This document shows positions 33,513-45,424 of a stretch of 64,000 bases of DNA, piece by piece. Below the pieces are notes generated by a model. The model saw only the letters and a program-made list of their open reading frames with translations. It was not told the DNA's origin and ran no database searches. A program made the translations under genes and the position numbers. Origin of the DNA: Hyphodiscus hymeniophilus (taxonomy: Eukaryota; Ascomycota; Leotiomycetes; Helotiales; Hyphodiscaceae); the NCBI GenBank assembly GCA_016508695.1, contig VNKQ01000008.1:1116001-1180000 (forward strand), in the 5' to 3' direction. How positions within the stretch are numbered: position 1 is the first letter of the stretch; the number at the start of each line of letters is the position of its first letter.

Positions 33513-35848
33513 GATGGTGGGTAGAGACAGGTCGAGGGGTACGAAGCCATAGAATTGTACCGTAGAGGAGGGTTCTCAGGCTGAGTCGACATTGTCGGGA
33601 CAGTCTGTCAGGCTCGAAACTATGTTTCACGCCCACGTTGCACAGGGATCTCGGTAATGTACCGTTGGTAAGAGGACGAAATCTCGTGGCGTAGAGGAGG
33701 ATAGGAGGGGATGTGCTCGTCCCAATTGATTGGTACGCATACTACCATACTACCGTACCAACATCCAACGTCTGTCCTTCACCGACACTTCCCAATTGGG
33801 AATTTGGGTATGATGTCTAGGCTACAGTTTTCCTACTCGGTGGCCTATGTAACATCCTCCGGAGTCCACTGTCATAATGTGTTGTCATTGTCGAACGAGG
33901 CAGACCTTCCAGCGTCCACTTTGCAATACGAGATTGTCCTCAACCGCTAAGACGTACATCGTCACATTGGGCTCCTTGACTCCACTCTCGATGCATACTG
34001 CTGCGGCCCGTTCTTCTTTGGAGAAATCATCTCGTCGGTGCGTACTACTGCGATCGGGTATGGGATTTCCATGATGCTCCTTTATGTCGGCAGTTGCCAG
34101 CTGGTAATGTACAATGTTGCATACATGGGTGTGGAATGAGGTAGGTCAAGAAAAGAACAAAATAGCCACAAGACTCCAGCTTTCTTGACTCTTGACCCCT
34201 AGACTTCATCTCGGATTGTGCCTTCATACTCCCGTGCCCAAATTGAGTAAAGGTCTCAGCTTCCTCGCTGATAGACCCTGATATTCCAGGTCTTGCATCC
34301 AAATATCTGACATATACTTAACCTCAGCTGACGCGATTCATCCCGTTGCGCCTCTTGCTGGATAACGTTACTGACACCAGTAGCCCACTTCTGCTTTGGG
34401 TTCTTCCTGCATAAAGAAGTCCCTGCTCGCAGGAAACGCGCCATGACGAAAACCCTCGGCATTTATTGTTGCAAAAAACTGGTCACTAGACCTGCGAAGA
34501 GAAAAGGTGATACGAGTAAAAAGCCCTTGACGATAATACAGCACTTGCCGGCAAATATCCAGGGCTGAGCAACTCTGGTCTTGCCTGGACCTTTGCGTGT
34601 TGCTGATCAATCAATGTGCTTTCTTGGCCTCCACTGAGCAAGTACTGATTGCATCTAGGCATCGCAACCACTGTGGACAGCGGACATGGGTTTTTGATGG
34701 CACGGACGAATCGTGACTACTGTATCAATGCAACCACGACGCGCCGCGGTGGGCGTTCTATGAAGACATCTCGTACAGCAGCAGTAGCTATCTCGGGAAT
34801 ATTAAATAGCGAAATTCTTTAGAAGCGAAGTGCTTGTGTAAAGGCAGATGAGAACGGGAGTATCCTGGATCATAGGTTTCTTTCGCCATGATTGACGCGT
34901 CTTGCTTTTGCTGTCGGATTGCCGAAGGAGAGAGCAAGCATGAGTTGTGCTAATAATGCAGCAGTCTTTGACTTTTTATATTGACTGTAATTCTAAATCC
35001 TGTGAGGATTACACATATTCTGTGTCGGACTGACATTGGCGATGGATTATCAGAGGAGGTGTAGTAGTGCAAATCTAGGGCGAAAGATCTGGGGCTGAGA
35101 AGTGGAATACAAGCGAAGAGAGATTTTTGATCGAAAGAGGATGAGTTGTCACCTGCGCGAACGAAGATGATGGAGAAGACGATGGAGACTGAGAGATTGA
35201 AAAGGAAACAGAAGAATTCCGGAATACCAAGAGAGGCGTGTATAAATGGGTTAAGAAGCCATTCGGGAAACGGAAGAAGGAACAGTAACCTGGTGGGGCA
35301 CGGGGGGATGCATGTTCGGATAATTTTGAAATTTGAAGTCTTACATAGGGTTATTTGGACCCATTTTTGACCCAAGTACTTGAATGAAAGATGGTGTACT
35401 TGAACATTTGACCTTTGAAGCTTGTTTTCCTACAAGTCACGAAATGCTCAGAACAGCAAGTGACACTGTCTTTCGTTAACCCCATCCTAGCTGGACCTGT
35501 GGATAAAGCTCAGCTTCTCCTAGCACATCTCAGAAACACAGACCTTGGTTTCTGTGAGCTTTATCCCATGTGAATTCTTTTTGGTGAGTTTTAAATTTGA
35601 ATTTGGATTTATGAAACACCCCATTATTGCTCTTGTTGATAAAATAGGGGCTCATCCGAGGTTGGCTAGAGGCTGATGAGAGAAATCGTGGCGGTGCAAA
35701 ACAGGGACGTCCCGAGCCTCATGACGTTGATAACTCGACTACTGGTGCTAGGTAGAGGCAGGGCGGACCTCTCCAAAAACATTCAAGACAACCAAAATGT
35801 TACACTTTTACCACAATACAACCACCAATCTTCAATAACACGCCTACA
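33513..35848. other. Gene-poor region upstream of PTEN
   Basis: About 2.3 kb with only short, overlapping frames. A hydrophobic minus-strand frame at 35375..34950 reads C/T-rich DNA and is probably chance. A compact hairpin lies at 35501-35566. Confidence 0.55.
35501..35566. repeat. Two-tier 66-nt hairpin
   Basis: The outer 12-bp stem ggataaagctca (35501..35512) pairs with tgagctttatcc (35555..35566). An inner 7-bp stem, cagaaac (35531..35537), pairs with gtttctg (35548..35554). The right arms are contiguous, with an 18-nt bulge on the left. Confidence 0.9.
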
Positions 35849-37685
35849 ATGGCATCTCTTCTCCGCCAAATTGTGGCATCGCCCCGAACCCGACATCCCG
35901 AAGCCGGGCTCGATCTCTGCTATGTAACCGATCAAATAATAGCAACGTCAGGCCCTTCAGGAACCTACCCTCAAAGAGCATATCGAAATCCCCTTGATCA
36001 ACTAGTAAAGTTCCTTGACTTTAAACACGGGAAGGATTGGGCAATATGGGAGTTCAGAGCGGAAGGAACAGGATACCCAGACGATGAGGTCTACGGCCGC
36101 ATAAATCACTATCCCTGGCCTGACCACCATCCACCGCCATTCAGACTTGTGCCCATGATTATGGCTGGCATGCGGAATTGGTTGCGAGAAGAACCACAGC
36201 AAGGAGAAGAGAAGGGCCAGGCTCGGAAAGGGAGAGTTGTGGTTGTGCATTGCAAGGCGGGGAAGGGACGCAGTGGGACCATGGCTTGCAGTTATCTAAT
36301 AAGTGAATGTGGTTGGAAGGCTTCTGAGGCTTTGGCACGGTTTACGGAACGGAGGATGAGGCCAGGATTTGGTCAGGGGGTCAGCATCCCAAGTCAGTTG
36401 AGGTGGGTGGGGTATGTAGATAGATGGACGAGCTCGGGCAAGCTCTACGTGGAAAGGCAGATTGAAATTATGGAGGTTCATGTCTGGAGCTTGAGAGATG
36501 GTGTGAAAGTACAAGTCGAGGGCTATGTGGACGAAGGAAAGACAATCAAGCTGTTTCACGTTTTCACGAAGAAGGAAAGAGTTGTGGTTGAAGGCCCTGC
36601 ACCTGGTGGTAGAGTGTTTACGGACACGATGTCTGATATGGCTGAGTCCAGAAGTGAGGGAACGGTACCAGAATCGAAGAATGTAAATACATTGGACCGT
36701 GCGAATGACTCGGAACTACAACCACCTGTGGCCAGAGGAAGCTCAGCATCGCTAGAGACGGCCGGCACAGAGACAGGCGGTGGCGCAGTTGTATTCAAGC
36801 CCTCGACTCGAGTAATCCTTCCAACAAGCGATATAAATATCGATTTTGAACGAAGGAATAAAGCGTCGATGGGCTGGACGATGGTTACAGCTGTTGCACA
36901 TGTTTGGTTCAATGCATACTTTGAGGGCAATGGTCCCGAGCAAAATGGCATGACGGACGACAGTGGGGTTTTTGAGATTGAATGGGATAGAATGGATGGC
37001 ATAAAAGGTTCCAGCAGAAAAGGAATGCGGGCATTTGATCGACTGGCAGTAGTTTGGAAAGCGTATGATCCAGAACCAGGCCAAGGACGGAACGAAGATG
37101 TGATTCATGAGCCAGGTATAGATTCTCCTGTGCCGCAAATGCAACCCGCAGATTGGAAGGGAGGCAATGCGACATCGCCAGGCATGGGCAAAGACCTTGG
37201 GCTGAGAACAGAATCACCGGTGAGTGTCAATGTCAGCAAAGCAAGTAGTATGAAGAGCAGCATCGGCAAAGATGCCGAAGATGACAGTTCTATCGAAGGA
37301 GTGAAGAGCAGTGGGCCAGCTGGGGATGAAACCTTGGATGCTGATCTGAGTGATCTACCACAACCAAAGTCTGATGCTCCAGAGCCAGACTTGGCAGATA
37401 TAAACGCGGGCCTGGATACTGCATCAATTACGATACCTCAAAGTGGCTCAGAATTGTGAGTTTCTTCAGTGAATCGAAGATTGGCTTTGTCATCTCTAAT
37501 AAATTCATAGACCAGACTCAGCAACTAGAACAGATATGGATCCCGAGACTGAGGCTCTTGCTAGAGGAGTATCTCAGATATCGACGAAAGACTTGCCAGA
37601 CGGAAAGCCAGAAGATCAGTTGAAAGATGCAAGGGATCACCACCTCGGAGATTTCTCATCCGCGAAGAAGACGATTGACTCATGA
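35849..37685 (+). CDS. TEP1: PTEN-type phosphoinositide 3-phosphatase
   Basis: Exons 35849..37455 and 37511..37685 (55-nt intron, gtgagt...ttcatag) encode 593 aa. PTEN removes the 3-phosphate of PI(3,4,5)P3 and opposes PI3-kinase signalling. The start MASLLRQIVASPRTRHPEAG is the usual fungal PTEN N-terminus. LDLCYVTDQIIATSGP is the conserved entry to the phosphatase domain, and YPWPDHHPPP carries the WPD-loop Asp. The P-loop HCKAGKGRSG (about residue 135) keeps the signature Cys, both Lys and the Arg. A C2-like domain follows (KLYVERQIEIMEVHVWSLRD, and after an insert WTMVTAVAHVWFNAYFEG). An acidic insert (about 250-320) and a Ser/Asp-rich tail of about 180 residues are probably disordered. 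The enzyme looks intact. Confidence 0.93.
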
Positions 37686-39197
37686 AATTACGGCGTACGG
37701 CTGACAGTACTACGAAAGAATAACGGAAGCGAAGCAACAATGATACCAATGCATGATAGGAGGCGTTACTTTGAAAGGGAAAAGTTACAGATTCTGCCAG
37801 TAGTAGACCTAGCATCGAAAAGATGAGTCGAATGAGTATTGCTTCCCGTTTGACAACCTGATTCTGTTGTACTCGCCATCTCTGTGAATCATCACCATAG
37901 TGATCTTGACCAGCCATCAGCCATATTCTCGGAAACATCAACCTCACCTTCAACCCAACCTTCCCTTCGGCCAATCGCGGCCTGAAGTCGCGTGGCCAGA
38001 GTGGCAGAGTCCAATCGGGAGCTCTCCTCGGCTCAGCTTTCGATACGTTATATATCAGAATAAGGAGATTCCCGTTATCCATTCCATAGATTGAGCAATC
38101 CCAAGTGGTCAGGGTGCAGGGTGGTGGAAGGCAACTGAAGAACTAAGGTTGTCGGCCATTTCAATAACCCAACTCTGACGATGTGAGTGTCTCGGCACGT
38201 AGCGTAGAGACAAAATATAAGACTCAAACCATTTTTTTTGGCCGATTTTTGTCCTTTCCTCGCTTGTGGTTGCGATTTACAGCATGTGTTGTCTCTTCTG
38301 TACACTCATTTTTTGACCGCGGTATCATGCTAAGCGAGGGCTATGAGCAACGACCGGGCTGTCTACTAAGTTCACCTTCAACTCTGCTTCTTGAATATCC
38401 TAGAGGTAAACCCTAATATGGGTCCTTGTTTCATCTACATTTGACTTGAATCTGGATTCGATTTATTATCGCTATGAATGTGAGCATGAATTTCAGGTAG
38501 TATTGTATAACCGTGGCGGATTTCCAACCAGCACATTCGTAGTCTTTCTTCTGCTATCGAACTCGATACTGAAGATCAAGAGAAGGTAAACTATATCTCC
38601 TGGTACCAAGTACAGATCCAAACAGGTGGTTGTGTATCTCCCTGCTCGAAAGCTTTTGTTGCGCGTCGACGGGTAGCAAAATTTGGAATATCTGCAAAAT
38701 TTCTCTCAAGAATCACCACCATGCTGCACAAACGGTGTGAAGACTACGAATCATCATAGCATCGTAAAAGCTATTGGGGCCGCGCCAACGGGTTTTCCTG
38801 CTTGCTTGCTACTTAAGTACTTGTGCTGCACCTTGCAAAGTTCATATGCAACTACTTTCATCCTCCATAAACGAGAAAGAAGTGGCCGACGGAATTACAA
38901 ACCCAACTTATGAGGCTTGATTAGTTATGAGATCATTTAGGCAGTCGTAGGAATAATGATGAACTATCCATATAGTTGATAGCGACTGTTGATAGACCAA
39001 CGTGAATGGTTTTGACTCTTGATGGCTAATCGTCCTACGAGATTTTGACAAGAATTCGTCACACTAGTCCTGTTATAATTTGAATGCCCACGAGATCCAT
39101 TACACAATAGGGATAACAAGATAGCTTGTAGCCGCTGGAAGAAATCTTGCAGAACCTATAGCACCTTTCCGTCCATCCACTCATGCTGCTCCCAGTT
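37686..39197. other. Convergent intergenic region
   Basis: Between the PTEN and permease stops. A 173-codon minus-strand frame overlaps the PTEN last exon and has no domain. No gene is called. Confidence 0.6.
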
Positions 39198-41262
39198 CTA
39201 GAACAAGAAGTGGAACACCCTCCTCCAAGCAGGATACGCTGCAATCTCCGCCCTGGTGGCATTGATACGCTCCCAATCGACCTCTCTCCTCCCGGTATCA
39301 ACGTCAATCTGCGACGTTCTGAGCCAGCCGGTGCGTTTCCACAAGTATCCGCAAGCCCAGAAGAAAAGAACAACAGGAAGGGCAAGGTAGGACTTGAAGA
39401 AGTCTTCGGCAGTACCGAGCTCGCCTTCAGCCGAGAGAGGGTAGAGTGCTGTGTAGAACTACAGTCGATTAGTTGGAAAGTTGATACTCGAGGCACAGAT
39501 GGTCACAAACCTGAGCTATGAGCACAAGGAGAATCAAAATCAGGCCACACCACGAGCCATATACACCACCAATAGCTTTAAATGGAATCTCATCGAGTGT
39601 ATGGCCGTGGTATTTCCATGCGGAACGAAACCTGATGTGGGCAAAACAAATGGATCCCCAGGTGAAGAGAGCGGCGAGGCCAGACAATGCGAGAAGCCAG
39701 TCAAAAACAACAGGACCACTGGCGCTTAAATTGATATAACCGAGACATCCGAAAATGAGGATAGCTATGGTGGACCACAGCGGACGGCCGGATTTGTCGA
39801 TATACGTAAAGAAATGCGGAGCGTAACCTTGCTCTGCTAAAGCGGTCAAGGTTCGAGAGCCGCCATAGACCCCTGAATTACCGATCGAGATGACGGAGAT
39901 CAGGATGATGAAGTTCATGAAGCTGTCGTAACCCTTGAGGCCGGCGTCTTTAGCTGCGATCACGAAGGGACTTGCCGTAACGTCGATGAGAGGGTTTGCA
40001 CCGAGAAGTCGTTCATCAGTTGAGCTGCAGATTGTTAGTGATTGAGCTCAAATGGCGGGGAGTTTCTTACCTCACGAGTAGGCCTACAAACAGGAGCCCT
40101 ACGATATAGAACCTGAGGGTGTTAGCTGATGACAACGTAATTGAAGAAAGAGGAACTGACAGTGTGATACGCCAGAAGACCTGTTTAATCGCGCCTGGGA
40201 GAGCTTTGGCAGGATTCTCGGATTCAGCTGCGGCTAATCCCACGAGTTCTGTTCCGCTGAATGCGAATGCTGCTGTCACAAAGACAGAACATACACCCTT
40301 GAACCCATTTTTAAATCCGCCAGGATCATACCAGAGTCGTGCACCCCAGTATTCGCTATAAACTCCATTGCTTGGACCTCCACCAGATACTGGAATAGAA
40401 GATCAGCAAATATAGCGCCGTAAAACAGCTTTACTCACCAAGAATCAAGCCGACGATCATGAAAATAACGACTGCTGCTAATTTCAAGATACTGGCCCAG
40501 AACTCTTCTTCAGCAAATCCAAGAACGCCGAAGACGTTAATAATGACAATGGCGACGAGGAACAATGTTATCCAGACGGCTACATTGATATCTGGATTCC
40601 AATACCCGACAGTGAGACCAGCGACAACTAGTTCGAGAGGCAGAACGATGGCCCACTGGAAAACGTAATTCCATCCCATGGCAAATCCCCAAGAAGGATC
40701 GATGAAGCGAGTTGAGTATGTGTAGAAGCCTCCAGAAACGGGATACATGACAGCAAGTTCTCCCAGTGCGTAGACTGCCTCAAAGGTTAGTCTCTGGTCT
40801 GTATTTGATTATACGTACTGTGTACTTGCCAACGTTGAAGATCATAACTCCCATGATAGCAAAATCAATCAAAAGAGTTGCTGGGCCCTGGGATTCAATC
40901 AATGCCGTGCTGTGTACGTTCAAAGAAGGTTGACTTACACCACGATCCAAAGCACTACCAGAACCGACGAAGAAACCAGCACCAATTGAGCCACCAATCG
41001 CAATCATGTGTAAGTGGCGAGGTTTGAGAGTGTGGTTGAGTAAGTTGTCATCGTCAGAAGCTGTTCGTTGCTTAAATGATTCGGGGGTGACCCCCATCCG
41101 TGTCCAGAAGCCTAATTTCTCGTGTTCATGGGTATAGACATTGCTGGCTGAGCCATATTCAGGAGTGGTGTTACTGCCCTGCGCGGAGCCAACCGTTTTC
41201 TCGTCTCTCGTATCCATGACAGGGTACTGCGACGTTTGCCGCGGAGTGGGCAGTAGTCTCAA
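39198..41262 (-). CDS. Amino-acid permease (AAT/YAT family)
   Basis: Seven exons, 41262..40939, 40887..40830, 40774..40439, 40389..40161, 40112..40071, 40024..39511 and 39458..39198, encode 587 aa. An in-frame ATG at 41217 (MDTRDEKTVGSAQ, 572 aa) is the more typical start. This is a 12-TM plasma-membrane proton/amino-acid symporter. Hallmarks: HLHMIAIGGSIGAGFFVGSG (TM1), NVVYALGELAVMYPVSGGFY (TM2-3), RFIDPSWGFAMGWNYVFQWA, AFAFSGTELVGLAAAESENP, SVISIGNSGVYGGSRTLTAL, and a C-terminal WERINATRAEIAAYPAWRR. The tail lacks a di-acidic or Lys-rich degron that I can identify. Intron 2 has a GC donor (see separate entry), and the intron after exon 4 has a gtcagt donor. Substrate cannot be fixed from sequence alone. 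Confidence 0.93.
40775..40829 (-). other. GC-AG intron in permease gene
   Basis: The intron runs from gcaagt (40829) to ggcag (40775), 55 nt. The join gives FNV|VYALGELAV, the invariant TM2 sequence of the family. No GT donor nearby preserves the frame. gcaagt matches the known consensus for the rare GC-AG U2 introns. Confidence 0.9.
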
Positions 41263-42478
41263 GGGGAAGGAAACAAGATGAATAGCTTACACTGGCCTTG
41301 AATGAGTTTATATAGATGGCGACATAGAAATCATTCGTTGAATTGGGCAGCTCATTATTATAAGGGGCAATCTCATTCTTATGAGGGGTGACGTTGGACT
41401 CGTGTGGTTCCCCTGCACCATAGTCCTGATCTCCTGCCAATTGAAGTCGCCGCCAAGTTCGCAAACCGAAATTGATGAATTGGCAGCTCCCAGAAGATCA
41501 ATAGAATGCTTCTGATCAACCAGTGATTCTGTGTGTCATCAAAGCCACGGTTCAACCAAGACTGGGGTTTGAGATAAGAGCTACACAGGCAGCGAGGAGG
41601 TACTCTCGAGGTTATCACTTGGTGTGAGGCAAAGTATATCATTAGAAGATTGTCAACGTAAGAGGCACGCTTGGCGTAGAACTTGGAATGAATGAGGAAG
41701 GTGCAGAAGAAGGTGGTCTTGGAGTCTCTTGGACTTTCTTGACATTTCTTGGTGATTGCTTGGAATCTCTTGGACACGGGAACTCCGAAATCTCGGCTGC
41801 TTTCCTCTGCTATGCCCTTAGACGATGGTGTGCCTCGGCTTCTGAGTGGCAGAGGATTGACGTGCTTGATTGTCATATCAATTTTTTCTGCGGTAAATCC
41901 TAAGTCGAAGCTGAAAGATAATGCTTATGGGGTTGATGGCACCAGATGGTTATCGTATGGATTGCCAAGCAGGCAAGCGAAGAAAGAGCAAGTCAGTGGC
42001 AAAATGACTTATCGTCACAAATTCTGAAAAGTGGCTGAGCAGTGCAGAGAGTTGGGAAACAAGATCTAGCAGGAGTAGCTGGAGCTTCCCGTCCTCGCTG
42101 GAAGAGATATGTCTCATCGTAACCCCGAGGCCCTCGTAGCAACGACGTGAGTCACGTGACAATTCCGTCCACTTGGAGAGAAGTCAATCGTTGATATGAG
42201 ACTCTGATAAAGAAAGGATTTCCAAGATAATGGCCATTTCCAACAACTATAATGTCGGACCAGTGAGCTATCTGAGTACTTTTGGTTGTCCTGAAAGTTG
42301 GATGAAGGATGATGGGGGTACGATTAGGAACTCCCCTGGTGCCCCTGTTTGAGTGCTTGCATTAGCGTGTATTTAGCGTGTTTTCCGTTCCACGCGTTCA
42401 CGCGCCCTCCTGAGAAACATATGTTTTTCCAAAGAAAATCACAAGTCAACGAACAGCGTCAGGATACCTTTGATCATA
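41263..42478. promoter_or_regulatory. Divergent promoter, permease/MCM3
   Basis: About 1.2 kb between head-to-head genes. Seven HGATAR motifs are visible on either strand (41572, 41612, 41916, 41950, 42009, 42205, 42225), the type bound by the nitrogen regulator AreA/Nit2, which commonly controls amino-acid permeases. An MCB-like ACGCGT lies close to MCM3. No gene is seen. Confidence 0.5.
42392..42397. promoter_or_regulatory. MluI cell-cycle box (ACGCGT) before MCM3
   Basis: The sequence cacgcgttcacgcgcc carries a perfect ACGCGT 82 bp upstream of the MCM3 ATG, followed by a partial cacgcg copy. MBF-type factors use this site for G1/S genes, including MCM genes in yeasts. That it works so here is inference. 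Confidence 0.5.
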
Positions 42479-45244
42479 ATGGACACTTTACAACTCAGAG
42501 ATGAAGCGGTTCGCGATCGCGTTCGAGCTGCTCAAGAATTCCTCGATCCCCGTATGCTCCTTTGACCATGTCCTTTCTTCATCTGCTAAACGCCCACAGT
42601 CGATCCTGCTGCGCGCAGCTACAGATCAGATATTATTCTGATGCTCCAGAAATTTCAACGAAGACTCGTAGTCAGTATCGACGATGTCCGCGCCCACAAT
42701 GCCGAGCTTGCAGAAGGTTTGCTTCAACAGCCGTTCGACTTTGCCCTTGCTTTCGATAGAGCACTTCATGAAGTCGTCAGCTCCCTCCCCAATACCACAC
42801 AAATTCAAACGTCAGAAGATACTATGTATTACTGCGCCTTCTCTGGTAGTTTTGGACACTATGCTACCAATCCTCGAACCCTCTCCTCTGCGCATCTCAA
42901 TCATATGGTATCGCTCGAGGGCATTGTCACAAGATGCTCTCTCGTACGGCCGAAGGTAGTCAAGAGTGTGCACTACAACGAAAAAAAGAAGATGTTTCAT
43001 TTCCGAGAATACAAGGACCAAACGATGACTGCCAATGGCGCAAGCACCTCCAGCGTGTACCCACAAGAAGATGACGAGGGCAATCCTCTCATTACGGAGT
43101 ACGGATACTGCACATACCGAGATCACCAGACGATTTCCATCCAAGAAATGCCAGAGCGTGCTCCAGCTGGGCAATTGCCACGGGGTGTCGACGTCATTCT
43201 GGACGATGATCTGGTCGATAAAGTCAAGCCTGGAGACCGGGTCCAACTCGTTGGTATCTACCGATCGCTGGGAAACAGAAACGCAGGTCATAACAGCGCT
43301 CTCTTCAAAACAGTGGTTTTGGCAAATAACGTTGTCATGCTATCTTCGAAATCCGGCGGAGGAATTGCAACAGCGACCATCACCGACACGGATATCCGAA
43401 ACATTAATAAAGTCGCCAAGAAAAAGAATCTTTTCGACCTCCTCTCTCAATCTCTAGCTCCAAGTATATACGGTCATGAACATATCAAGAAGGCGATTCT
43501 TCTCATGTTGCTCAGCGGCCAGGAGAAGAATCTTGAAAATGGCACCCATCTAAGAGGTGATATCAATATTCTGATGGTAGGCGATCCATCTACAGCCAAA
43601 TCCCAATTACTACGCTTTGTTCTTAATACTGCCCCGCTTGCCATCGCAACCACTGGTCGAGGATCTTCCGGAGTCGGTCTCACAGCAGCAGTCACTTCCG
43701 ATAAGGAGACGGGTGAACGCAGACTAGAAGCAGGTGCAATGGTTCTGGCTGATCGAGGTGTTGTCTGTATTGATGAATTCGATAAGATGTCCGATATCGA
43801 TCGAGTCGCTATTCACGAAGTCATGGAACAACAAACTGTTACCATTGCAAAAGCTGGCATTCACACCTCCCTAAATGCCCGTTGCAGTGTGATCGCAGCC
43901 GCCAACCCTATATTTGGTCAATACGACACCCACAAAGATCCACACAAGAACATCGCTCTTCCAGACTCCTTACTTTCCCGTTTCGATTTACTGTTTGTGG
44001 TCACAGATGACATAGATGATGCTCGTGACCGTCAAATCTCAGAGCACGTGCTCAGAATGCATCGTTACAGACAGCCAGGAACCGAAGAAGGTGCACCAGT
44101 CCGCGAACAAGCCCAACAAACTCTCGGTGTCGGTGTCGACCAAGAAGTTGATGCAAACCGTCCCACAGAAGTCTACGAAAAGTACAACCAGATGCTTCAC
44201 GCAGGAGTGACCCTCACTACCGGTCGAGGGACAAACAAGCGAGTAGAAGTGCTCAGCATCCCATTTTTAAAGAAGTACATTCAATACGCGAAATCCAGAA
44301 TCAGGCCTGTTCTTACGCCGGAAGCCTCCCAACGCATCGGCGACATTTACGTTGGACTCCGGAACGACGATATGCAAGGCAACCAGCGCAAGACCAGTCC
44401 AATGACCGTTCGTACCTTGGAGACACTCATTCGTCTATCCACAGCGCACGCCAAAGCTCGCCTCTCAAACCGTGTTGAGGACCGCGATGCCCTTGCTGCT
44501 GAAGCCATTCTCCGGTTTGCCTTATTCAAGGAAGTGGTGGAAGACGAGAAGAGGAGCAAGCGTCGCAAGACTCGCCCTCTTGAGGATGAGAGTTCTGGCA
44601 ATGAGAGTTCGGACTCGGATTCTGACGATGCTCCGCCCACTGGCCGAGCAGGGAGTTCACGAACCCGCACTCCTGGAACTGCACGCACTCGCGGCACTGC
44701 AGGTCGACGTGGAGGTCTGAATGGTTCTAGTTCCCGCACAAATGGCGACAATGGAGCAGATGTCATCTCAGATGACGAAGAGGATGACCTCTACAACGCC
44801 ACACCACGCACTCAGCGATCACGCCCAACAGCCACTGGCCCAACACAATCACAGACCTCGTTCGCTTCCTCTATTGCCGCTTCACAACTGCCTTCGCAAA
44901 GCCAGGAAGATACAGAACTGGCATCAGAAGCGGCAGCGTTGAGCATTGCGCCTGCAATCACGCCTGCGAGATTGCAACTCTTCCGTACGACGCTCGGACA
45001 GCTGATGAATACTGATCTGTTTGAGGATGACTCGGCGGAGGTTGCTGCCATCGTCGCGAGGGTCAACAGAAGTGTGGGTGGTGCAGGTGGTGGAGCTTAT
45101 GATCGGACTGAGGTTGTCGCTGCGTTGAAGAAGATGGATGAGGCGAATAACATTATGTAAGTGCCTCCAAGCTGACAATTTGATAAATGACTTGCTGATG
45201 GTTGAGATAGGTACACTGATGGGGAGCTTGTGTACAAGATCTAG
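42479..45244 (+). CDS. MCM3: MCM3 replicative helicase subunit
   Basis: Exons 42479..42551, 42600..45156 and 45211..45244 (introns 48 and 54 nt) encode 887 aa. Mcm3 is part of the Mcm2-7 hexamer that licenses origins and unwinds DNA. N-terminal domain: FQRRLVVSIDDVRAHNAELA, then HMVSLEGIVTRCSLVRPKVV. AAA+ core: IYGHEHIKKAILLMLLSGQE, the Mcm3-type Walker A GDPSTAKS (about 351), Walker B VCIDEFDKM (about 412), and arginine finger SRFD (about 484). The C-terminus carries an acidic and Arg/Thr-Gly-rich linker (SDSDSDDAPPTGRAG, SRTRTPGTARTRG), then a small domain continued across the last intron (NNIM|YTDGELVYKI). The 34-nt last exon restores the conserved end. Everything looks intact. Confidence 0.96.
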
Positions 45245-45424
45245 ATGTGTTGATTGGCGAAGCAGGTATAGGCAGAACTCTGGTTGAGGCGTTTGGAGTG
45301 TCTTTAATTTGAGCCGAGAAGGAATCTGGCGTTGAAATCTGATGCTGTCATGAATTATGTTTCTGCATTAGTGTCTTAGTCTATCATGTCTTCATCTTCA
45401 TATACAAAGCGCTCACAATACTCC

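Noticed and set aside
34950..35375. Hydrophobic 141-codon minus-strand frame resembling a small membrane protein
   Set aside because: Hydrophobicity comes from T/C-rich DNA. No PMP3-type or other motif is present, and stop-free frames exist on the other strand.
37561..38082. 173-codon minus-strand frame after PTEN
   Set aside because: It overlaps the PTEN last exon and shows no domain. The spliced PTEN C-terminus is the better use of the DNA.
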